A stretch of 64,000 nt of DNA, taken from positions 127,939,001-128,003,000 of the forward strand of contig JAZBRS010000029.1 in assembly GCA_037176725.1 (NCBI GenBank). The letters are read 5' to 3'. The notes under the pieces are model-generated. The model made no database searches. It saw nothing but the letters and a program-made list of their open reading frames with translations, and had not been told where the DNA came from. Positions 55,236 to 64,000 of the stretch are shown here, in pieces; position 1 is the stretch's first letter; every line of letters starts with the position of its first letter. This stretch comes from Posidonia oceanica (lineage: Eukaryota > Streptophyta > Magnoliopsida > Alismatales > Posidoniaceae). The position numbers were made by a program, and so were the translations under genes.

Positions 55236-56015
55236 AACTAGACTCCGGCTTTGTGACTTCCGCCTTTTTGCTTGTCTTATGGCTTTTTATTACATTGCTC
55301 TTGCACTTTACCATTACGCTTAGGCTTAATTGCAATACCTCTTGTTTGCCGAGTGTTTTCCTTTTACACATACATACTATGTCACTACACGCACACATGC
55401 CATGACATATACATGCCTTTGATTTGTTGATTGTTTCCATTTCACAAATCATGCACACAACACAATCACATGCCATGCTCATGCCTTTTGATGTGATGTA
55501 TGATCTAGCATTGCCATGTTTAGATGTTTCTTTCCCTTTTCTTGCATTAATTCTAAGGTAAAGTAGAGATGTGATTGCTTCCTTCCTTGGTTTAATCTAA
55601 AAAATGCAAGTAAAAGCAACACTTAGGCTTACTAGAGCTTTTACACCAACATTTCCCCCCTTGTGGTTAATAAAATGTGCAAGTAAAAAAAAACTTAATG
55701 CATACTCGCATGTTTGAGCATATAGGGCATGCATTCTTCTCCTCCCTGAGTCTGCCTACTAGTCTGAGAAGGATAGGACCGGTCTTCTGGTTCCATTGCT
55801 TTGGCAATGGGGCAGGTTGATTGGTCTATCCCCCTTATCTAGGGTCGTGTCGGTGTTAGTAGAGGGTACAACCCATGCTTTGGCAGGGTCGAGGCTCCCA
55901 ACACACCACCCGTCACTACCTGAGCTTTGGCCAGGATTTAGACGGGAACCTTACTTTCTGACTGAGTCGGAGACCTATACACCTTGTGTGAGCCCGGAGA
56001 AGGCAACCTACCAGG
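55236..56015 (+). other. Tat-2 5' leader
   Basis: Noncoding. Positions 55735-56005 match the Tat-1 leader. It ends at CCAGG (56011-56015), the presumed Tat-3 target site. Confidence 0.75.
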
Positions 56016-59000
56016 TGTAGCGATCCCGATCGGAATCAGGCTCGCTATTTCCAACGGCGATTGAGATCCGAGGAAGAGGCTCAACTCGAAAACACTTGGA
56101 ATCGAGGAGAAAAAGGAAAGATAAGACAAATCAGAGTCGCCACCATGTCTATTAACGGGAGACAAGGAAAACCGGGGAAATGCGTGAATTAACACGCAAA
56201 ACCGAGCAAGAAATGCAAAGCAAAGCAATGCAAAGGAAAACAAATGCAAACAAATGCAAATGAGATGACTCTAGCCTAGGATAAAGGCAGTATGGTCATT
56301 GCGGGCCAAAAGACAGGGTAAGGACTCCTGTTACGCGCGGGGAAGGTGTTAGGCACCCCCGACACGCCTGAGAATCGGTCTTTCTAGGCTTACGCTCGCA
56401 TACGTAGGAAAATGCAGGATTGAATGCCCATGTGCCTATAAATGCCTGGATGAATGCTCAAGGTGTGCTCTAAGTGGGAAGAAACAAAGCGAGGAAGTAA
56501 ACGTGCTCTCTAAGTGCTCAGCTACGCTGTCTGTGTTCCGAACCAGGCGAAACCTAGCTCGTGAGAACTCCAGGCAGTAAGCATCACAGCCCTATATGCA
56601 AGCGAGAAAACAAAACAGCGAGAAATCCATGCAATGCGATCGGCATGCAAGGGAAAACGGCGCAAAACACGCAAAACGAGACGAGAAATGAGCAACGCAC
56701 GCAAAACGATGCAAAAGAGCGAAAACGGCGCGCAAAACAAACGAGAAAGCAAGACAGCACGCAAAACAAGACAAGGGAGCAAAGGGGCACCCAAAACGAG
56801 ACGAGAAAACAGAATGGCATGCAAAACGGAGCGAAAGAATAAAATCGGCACGCAAAACGAGCGAGAAAGCAAGGCAGCGCGCAAAACAAGGCAAGAAAAT
56901 AGAAGGGCACGCAAAACGGAGCGAAAGAATAAAACCGGCATGCAAAACAAGCGAGAAAGCAAGACAGCACGCGAAACGAGACAAGAAAACAGATGGGCAC
57001 GCAAAACGATGCCAACACAAAGGCGGGCACACAGAACGGTGCCAAAACAGCGAAGCAAAAACCTCAGAAAAGCCATGAGAATGCAAGAATGCAGAAAGAG
57101 ATCAGAAGAGGCCAAAGGGGAGGCAAAACAACGTGTGTAAGAACAGACGTTGTTCGGGACCACTCAGAGTAGGTGTGAAGACCTACGGAGGGGAGAGGGG
57201 GCAAACGGAGGGATTACCACCTCTTTGCGACTGTTTCCCGCTAAACCGTTCCACGGTGTGTCTCGCATGCTGCCCAAAGCTCGCGATGCGATCGGATCGT
57301 GGAAAAGGGGGAAGAAAGTCACATAAAGTGGCAAATCCAGGGAGAACGCAACACAAAACACACGGGGAAACGCGAAACGAGGATTTGAAGGTACGAGCAA
57401 AAAGGGGAGGCCTTATTCTACATGCTCAAAGAGACAGAAAGCGAAAACAAGGAAAACTGTGCAAATGGCATGCAAATGAATGCAATGCAGGGGTTCAGGA
57501 GGACATACCTGGAGATCCGGGAGCCTGATCTGAAATCTGTCTGGTCCATGCTGAAGAGCGCTTCGCTGCGGTCGCCTGGGCAGCTTACTTGAGAAGATCC
57601 AACGGCCGGATCAGAAGATATCGCAGCTCCAAGGCAGAAGGGCCAGAACAGGGGAGAAGAATAGACCTAGGTGTTCAGGAGGTCCTAGGGATGTGCAAAA
57701 GGTCCTCCCAAGTGAAAGGGAGCTAAAAGTGCTTAGTGTGTGCAAGAAGATGCTAGAATGCAAGACTAAATGAATGCAGGATGCATGCAAAGCAAGAAAA
57801 GGCAAGGAGAAGAAACTGGAAAAAAATAGGAGCTCAGAAGGCATTTTGAAAAAGAAGAGGGGCTAAAAATGCAAATTTCCCAGAAAACAGGGTTCCATGG
57901 GAAAGGATTTCGAAAACAGGGGAGGACAGAGGTCTATTTGGCAAAAAACTAGGCTCAGAGTGGTGTTTTAAAAAGAGGGTATGCTTTAAAAGGGATTTTA
58001 AAACCAAAAGGAAGGCAGAATGCAATTTTAAGAAAAACTGGGGTCTAAAATGCAATTTTTCCAGAAAACAAGGTTCCAGGGAGTCTGGGAATACTAGTGG
58101 AGGGTCTGCATGAAATTTGGTAGGCATAAGAGCTAAGATGCAACCTAGGGGCAAAATGGTCTTTTCACATGATTTTTTTAAAAGATGCAAGGACCTATGT
58201 GTGATTTTGAAATCATGCGGGGGCTGAAAATGCAATTTAGTAAGGAAAACATGCTCTGAAAATCAAATAACAGGACCACAGGGCAATTTTTAAAAAGTAC
58301 AGGGTCAAAAATGCAATGTAATAAGCTAAAATGCATGCAGCACAGTTGCTGTCCATTTAAAATGGACCTAAGTGCAAATGTGCAAAAACAGAGGGTAAAA
58401 TATGCAATGCAGTATGCAAAAATAAAAAATAAATCCTAAGTTCTACAGTGCATGGGACTTAAATGCAAAAATAAAAACATGCAGGGGGCCAGGATGCAAT
58501 GCAGTATGGTAAAGTTAATGTATTTAAATGAAATGATTTAGTGCAGGACTTACATGCAAAAAACGAAAACAGAGGGGCTAAAATGCAAAATATTATAACA
58601 GCACAGCACAGTAAATGGACCAGATTGCAAATACTGAAAAACAGGAATAAGATAAGCAATTTAGCATGATATTAAATTAAAAACTAAGCAACTTAAATAA
58701 ACTAAGGACCAGAACGCAAAAATGTAAAAACTTAAGGCAGGAATGTAATATTTGTATAAAAACATTATAACTGGAAAAATAAACCAACAGTGATCCACCG
58801 GCGGTGGCTGGCACTGTAGCAGAATGCCACCGGAGCTCACCACCGTCGGCACAGGGAGCTGCGGAGATGCTGATCAGCGGAGGGCGCTACCGGCGTTCGT
58901 GCGGAGCTTCGGAGACTGTCGGAGCAATGTTCTGTTGGGCGGAGCGTCCGGAGAACAGGAGGCCGGCGCCGGAGAAGACGGTTTGTCCGGCGACTTGCAG

Positions 59001-61967
59001 GCGGAGCTGGAAAGCTTGGAAACTACTTCTAGTTGGCGGAAAAGCATCAGAGGAGGGAGAGGGAGCGGGGGAGGCAAGGAGATACCTGCGCTCGCGTCCG
59101 GAGTACGCTCCCGACCTCAGCAGGATCGGGGGTGGCCGGCGGTCCTCGTCCGGTCGCAGCGGAGACCTCCAGGGGCTCGCGACGGTTGGAACTTCTTCAG
59201 GACGTTCTTCCGGAGCTCCTCGGACGATCAGATCGAGCTTCTGCAGCTCGAGTGGGAGATTGGAATTTTTGGGTTGACAGTGGGCAGCCGGAGGTGGGGG
59301 GCTTTGTCCGCTACTCGTCCGGCAAAGCGGAGGCCTCCGGGGGATTGCTGGAAGGCTGGCGAAGCTGTCTGGATGCTTGGAAGGGCCTTCCGGAGAGCGA
59401 GGAGAGGTCTTGGAGTTTGGGTGGATTTCTGGTCTGTGGTTGATGCAGGTGTTTGGAGTGGAGTTCTCGGTCCGTGGTGAGCGGTTGGGTTCGAGGCCGG
59501 AGGCTTTGGAAAGGAGATGGTTTGGGGATTATCTGGGTGGATTTTGGGAGGCAATGGTGGACTGGAGTGATGGGAATTGCCGGAGGGAAGGAGTTGGGTT
59601 TCAGGTCTGGTGTTCAGGGTGTTTCTGGGAGATTTCAGGTGGTTTCGTGGGGTGGAATGGCTGGGAAATGCTGGAGGAAGAAGGTCAGGTGTTGGGTGAG
59701 ATTTAGGAAGCAATGGGGAGAAGTGTGGAGGCTTGGAGTGGTGTTGGGTTACTGGAACAGAAGGAGGAGGATTTTCCGGAGATTGAAGAGGGAATTGGAG
59801 AAGGTTCTGATGTGGGGATTGCTCTGGAATTGGGATCTCTCTCCGGGATGCCAAGGACTCTCCAACACTCCCTTCTGCTCTCTCTTCTCACTCTGGAATT
59901 GGAAGAAATGCAGAGGAGAAGGAAGGTCGCACAGGTGGGAAAAAGTTGGAAATTCTGGTTTCTCTCAGGTTGGGTTCTCTCTGATTGCTCTCTCTGGATC
60001 GCTCTCTCTGGATTGCTCTCTCTCTGCCAACCCTTCCCCGGAGCTGAAGGACGCAGGCTTATATCAGGAGGAGCTGCTGCTGGCGCGCTGCTGAATTCAA
60101 ACTCATCGGCGGCACTGCAGCAGACGCGATGGATGTCGGTGAGTCGACCGGCATTCAAAGCCTCCGGAAAAGGCGCTGAGAGATGAGAGAGCGGCGGGCT
60201 GCTGTTGCATGATCTGATGGAGAGGGAGCTTGAAATTTAAAAAGGAGAGGGAGGACTGTTGGTAGCAGCTCGCGGGAAGAAAGAAACCAGTGGAAGCGCG
60301 AGGAAGAAGAAGGAGGAGAAGGAAGCGGGCCGGACTGCTGCGGGCCGAGAAAAAAGAAAGAAAAAAGAAAAAAAAGAAGAAACGGGCCGGATTGAGCCCA
60401 GTAAGGAAAGAAAGAAAGAAAGAAAGAAAGAAGGAAGGAAGAAAGAGAGGGTAGAATGGGGAAATAAAATAGGTAAAAATAAACTAAAAATAAGTAAAAA
60501 TATTAGAAGAGTTTTGCTGTAGGTTAGGATTTTAATTAAGATTTTTAATGGTTATTTTGAGTTGATTAATGTGTTTTGGGCTTGATTAGGGTTTTAGGGC
60601 TTTGGTTTTGTTTTTAATTGGTTTTCACTTGATTAAATGTTGGTTAAACCTTTTTTAAATTGTTTTAAAAATTGTATTTCCCTTGTTGGACACTTAGAAT
60701 ATTGATTAGGATTTTTTAGGATTTATTTCGTATTAATTAGGGTTGGTTTTGGGTTCTTAAGTTTTAGTCTTTTTAGGGTTTTTTCCTTCTTAAGTCTTTT
60801 AAGTTGTGTTTTGATTTTTATTTTGTTGATTTTTCTTGAAGTTTTTAGTTGGATTTTTCTGGTTTGATAGGGTGTTTTTTAGGTCTTTCAGATGTGTTTT
60901 TCTTTTCTTTTTTAATTAAGTTTTTAACTTGTTTTTCTTATGTTTATTAGGTTAAGTCTTTTGCCTTTTTTAATTACTTGTTTTAGTGTTTGATTTTTTT
61001 AATTCTTCTTTTTGGGTTTGTTTTTTAATTCTTCTGATGGGTTTTTACCTTTGGTGGGTTTTGATTTTATTTTAGTTTTTTCCTTAATTTTTCAGTGTTT
61101 TCTTTTGATTTGTTTTGCATTTTTTAGTTTGCATGTTTGGTTTTTCTTTTAACTTGATTTAGTTAAGTTTAAGTTGTTAATTGCTTGTTTAACATTTTTT
61201 AATTGTTTTTCTTAGGGTTCTGATTTGTTTCTTTTATATTTTGGGGTTTTACAGAGTTTTAGGGGTTTCCATGTATTTTTGCAAAAGGGGGAAAAGTAAA
61301 AGAGAAGGAGTAAAGAAATGGAAAGAGAGGGAGATAAAAAGGAAAAAGATAGGTTGGAGGAAAACGATTTTTAAAAATTCAGAAAAAGTATTAAAAATAA
61401 AGTAAAAATAGGGATAAGAGAGAGGAAGGATAGAAGCACAGAGGGGGCCCACAGCCAGACCAGAAAAAGGATAAGAAAGGGATGAAAAGAGAGATGATAA
61501 TCAGGAGAGAGAGAGGAGAGAGAAAATGATAATCCCGGAGAGAGAAAAGGATAATTTGGGTGAAAGAGGGTCTTAAGGGTCTTGGAATGGGGTGAAAATT
61601 GGTGAGTGGGTAGTCTAGGGTTTGAAGTCTTGGGTCTGAAGTTTTGGTTTGATTCTAAGGGGTTTTTGGAGGGGTTTCAAGGTGTAGAAGAAGGGTAGTT
61701 TCACCTAAGTTTTCTAGGGTTTTTGGGAATGGGTTAGGTTTGAAAATTCCTAGGTTTTTGGGTAGGTTTGTTGAATGGATAGTGGTAGGTTTTCCTATGG
61801 ATTTTGGTTTGGTTTTGAGGTTGGGAAGGGGGGTAAAGGTTTAGGTCAAAATGGGCTGATTTTGAGGGGTAGAGAGGAGGATTAGGGTTAGGGTTTGGTT
61901 GGGGTTTGATCCAGCAATTACCAAGAGGGCTCCAAGGGTCCGGGCCTGCCAAGATGGGGTGTCAACA
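56016..61967 (-). repeat. Tat-3 3' LTR
   Basis: 5952 bp, plus-strand ends TGTAGCGATCCC...GGGGTGTCAACA. Same order of blocks as Tat-1: PBS-like word (56134-56142), shared block (56320-56390), CGCAAAACGAG repeats (56660-57060), ATGCAATTTT repeats, GC-rich part (58800-60330), T-rich part. Long open frames near 58820-60190 are GC-rich LTR with no recognisable domain. Confidence 0.9.
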
Positions 61968-62034
61968 GATGCCCCTCCCTGAGCGAGGGCAAGCGGAGCG
62001 TGGCCGCTGCTCAGTGTTGACAAGACACCCCATC
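61953..62034 (-). other. Tat-3 PPT/LTR-edge hairpin
   Basis: GATGGGGTGTCAAC (61953-61966) pairs with GTTGAC-AAG-ACACCCCATC (62016-62034); the same bulge as Tat-1, with the A/T pair of Tat-1 changed to G/C. Confidence 0.75.
61968..61980 (-). other. Tat-3 polypurine tract
   Basis: On the minus strand AGGGAGGGGCATC, directly before the LTR. Confidence 0.85.
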
Positions 62035-62516
62035 TGACCGGCGGGAGCAGCGGGTTGCTATGGGCATGAGCTACTTATTCGGTGGATGCACCGAAGATCG
62101 TAGCCCGTTGCCGCAATGCAAGATGCTGATGCAGATGGATGCTGTGCTGTGTGTGATATGCTAAATGCAATGCCATGCAAGAGTTAGTATAAAAGTTAGT
62201 GCAGCTGTAAGAAAATGCTGATGCTGTGCAAGTGATACTGATGATGCTAAAGTGATATGCAGTGCTAGCTAAGAAAGTGCTGAGATGATGCAAGGAAAAT
62301 GATAAAAAGGCGCGATGTGGTGCGAGTACCTGGTAGGGAGGCCAGACTTGCACGACAAAGCGAAGGAAAACAGGGTGCAGCTGGTCCCCGCCCGGGGAGC
62401 AAGCTAGCAGGAAAGAAGGGCGCGAGGGGAGAGAGGCCAACTCTCCTATCGCAGAAAGGGGGTGCGTGACTTCGTCTTCCTGGGACAAGGTCACGCCGAA
62501 AAGGAGAAAAAAAAAA
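62035..62516 (-). other. Tat-3 3' UTR spacer
   Basis: Noncoding counterpart of 20096-20566, with CGCCCGGGGAGCAAGCTAGC shared. Confidence 0.7.
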
Positions 62517-63430
62517 TGATAAGGTGACGGGCTTATCGTCCGGATAGTTTACGGTCCTATCAACCGGGAGTGACAGTTTACGGTCCTGTCAACCGGAGCA
62601 GTTGTGAGTGATAGTTATTGGATATCAGCCGTATAACATGGTTGTGGGTGATAGTTTAGGAGTATCAGCCTAACGACAGTTTACGGTCCTGTCAACCGGT
62701 GGATAGTTTACAGACCTATCAACTGGAGGATAGTTTACAGACCTATCAACTGGAACCCACAAACCATGAGGGATAGTTACTGGATATTAGCCGTATAACG
62801 CAATGCCGGATAGTTTACAGTCTATCATCTGGAACGACAGTTTATGGTCCTGTCAACCGGTGGATAGTTTACAGACCTATCAACTGGAGGATAGTTTACA
62901 GTCCTATCAACTGGAAACGGCATTGCGAGGGACAGTTACTGGATGTCAGCCGTATAACATCATTGCGCATGGTAGTTTACAGTCCTACCAACTGGTGGAT
63001 AGTTTACAGACCTATCAACTGGAGCGACAGTTTACGGTCCTGTCAACCGACGGATAGTTTACAGACCTATCAACTGGAAACGCGCAATGATGAGGGATAG
63101 TTACTGGATATCAGCCGTATAATGCAATTACAGGTGATAGTTTAGGAGTATCAACCTAACGACAGTTTACGGTCCTGTCAACCGGTGGATAGTTTACAGA
63201 CCTATCAACTGGAGGATAGTTTACAGACCTATCAACTGGAAACCGCAATTGCAAGGGACAGTTACTGGATGTCAGCCGTATAACGTAATTGCACGCGATA
63301 GTTTAGGAGTATCAGCCTAACGACAGTTTACGGTCCTGTCAACCGGTGGATAGTTTACAGACCTATCAACTGGAAAAGTGCAATTACGAGGGACAGTTAC
63401 TGGATGTCAGCCGTATAACACAACTGCGGG
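62517..63430 (-). repeat. Tat-3 hierarchical hairpin array
   Basis: The same architecture as Tat-1 with five groups. B units are at 62609, 62771, 62931, 63096, 63257 and 63392. Outer word pairs: ATGGTTGTGGG 62638 with CCCACAAACCAT 62756; GCAATGCC 62800 with GGCATTGC 62919; ATCATTGCGC 62959 with GCGCAATGAT 63082; TGCAATTACA 63123 with CGCAATTGCA 63244; GTAATTGCAC 63285 with GTGCAATTAC 63378. GCAGTTGT 62598 and ACAACTGC 63420 enclose everything. Of 18 small hairpins all have perfect stems, in three versions: GATAG/CTATC, GACAG/CTGTC, GGTAG/CTACC. Confidence 0.9.
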
Positions 63431-64000
63431 CCGACCATGGATCGACCAAAAGATAGTTTAGGATTATCAGCCTGAGATAGTTTCGGATATCAACCTAGCA
63501 CGAGTGATTGATAGATTGATAGTTTCGGATATCAGCCTAGCACGAGTGATTGATTGATTGATAGTTTCGGATATCAGCCTAGCACGAGTGATTGATTGAT
63601 TGATAAGAGGGGGCAAGATCATGATGAGAACGATAAGATATCGGACTTATCGGCCGGCAAAGAGGGGATGAGGTAATGATGAGAAGTTGATCTAAAGAGG
63701 GGGATGAGATCATGATGAGAAATTAAACTAAAGAGAGGGATGAGATCATGATGAGAAATTAAACTAAAGAGGGGGATGAGATCATGATGAGAAGTTAAGC
63801 TAAAGAGGGGGATGAGGGAATGATGAGAAGTTAAGCTAAAGAGGGGGATGAGATCATGATGAGAAGTTAAGCTAAAGAGGGGATGAGATCATGATGAGAA
63901 ATTAAGCTAAAGAGGGGGATGAGATCATGATGAGAAAGTAAGCTAAAGAGGGGGATGAGGGAATGATGAGAAGCTAAGCTAAAGAGGGGGATAAGGGAAT
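63431..64000 (-). repeat. Tat-3 further tandem repeats: 46-bp and 37-bp units
   Basis: Three 46-bp-type units (GATAGTTTCGGATATCAGCC plus CTAGCACGAG) at about 63475-63600, one GATAAG..CTTATC hairpin at 63632, then a 37-bp array built on GATCATGATGAGAA and GTTAAGCTAAAGAGGGGG running to the window edge. Confidence 0.88.

Larger units (their letters stand above)
53044..56015 (+). mobile_element. Tat-2: 5' end of a plus-strand Tat-lineage element, interrupted by Tat-3
   Basis: A 5' LTR (53044-55211), a Tat-type PBS and about 780 bases of leader are present; then Tat-3 begins. Gag and pol are not in the window. TCATC (53039-53043) would be its target site, not testable here. Confidence 0.82.
56016..64000 (-). 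mobile_element. Tat-3: 3' end of a second giant Tat element, same family as Tat-1
   Basis: Minus orientation. The 3' LTR, PPT, 3' UTR spacer and repeat arrays are visible; integrase and everything upstream lie off the right edge. It shares with Tat-1 the LTR ends, the PPT, the PPT hairpin and the array architecture, at clearly diverged sequence. Confidence 0.88.

Noticed and set aside
58804..60190. Several open frames of 130-220 codons in the GC-rich part of the Tat-3 LTR
   Set aside because: GC-rich LTR with overlapping frames on both strands, no recognisable domain, not matched in the Tat-1 LTRs.

Overview
This is a plant nuclear window made almost entirely of nested LTR retrotransposons. 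I see no ordinary host gene, rRNA, tRNA or CRISPR. The evidence for a plant: Ty3 elements of the Tat/Ogre lineage (dual RNase H, G-patch, PBS of the type TGGCGACTC..GCTGGGGA), Ty1/copia elements with a PBS matching plant initiator-Met tRNA, a plant L1-type LINE tail, large coding-poor LARD elements and solo LTRs. The species cannot be told from the sequence.

Layout. 1-1365: 3' part of a LINE ORF (minus). 1394-4235: tail of a SIRE-like copia element (copia-1) with RNase H and a frameshifted envelope-like ORF. 4236-45740: an outer LARD (LARD-A). Its 5' LTR is split by a complete LARD-B (5467-13650, TSD CTCCT) and by a 26.5-kb Tat element, Tat-1 (14271-40763, minus, TSD GTAAG). Its 3' LTR is split by a Tat-like solo LTR (43418-45710, TSD TTGTG) and by a second copia (copia-2, from 45741). 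Copia-2 is itself split by a LARD solo LTR (48681-51673, TSD CCTGA) and cut by Tat-2 (plus strand, from 53044). Tat-2 is in turn entered at 56016 by Tat-3 (minus), a relative of Tat-1 that runs off the right edge. The insertion order is therefore readable: LARD-A, then LARD-B, Tat-1, the solo Tat LTR and copia-2, then the LARD solo LTR and Tat-2, then Tat-3.

Tat-1 is read right to left: 5' LTR, PBS, leader, gag, protease plus G-patch, RT, degenerate RNase H, second RNase H, integrase, an intact 400-codon extra ORF, a hairpin-rich 3' UTR, PPT, 3' LTR. Its pol carries six premature stops, one frameshift and a YVDN in place of YVDD, so it is dead; the extra ORF is open. Copia-2 has a frameshifted gag, a deleted protease and stops in integrase. 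The LARDs have no coding capacity.

The most interesting signal is in the 3' UTRs of Tat-1 (20567-21480) and Tat-3 (62517-63430). What looks like satellite DNA is a hierarchy of hairpins. Small 29-bp hairpins sit in groups; each group is enclosed by a pair of complementary words that differs from group to group; and one further word pair, identical in both elements, encloses the whole array. Between Tat-1 and Tat-3 the words occur in the same order and change on both sides in compensating ways. A second covarying hairpin spans the PPT and the edge of the 3' LTR. Together these suggest a conserved folded RNA (or single-stranded DNA) domain at the 3' end of this Tat family.
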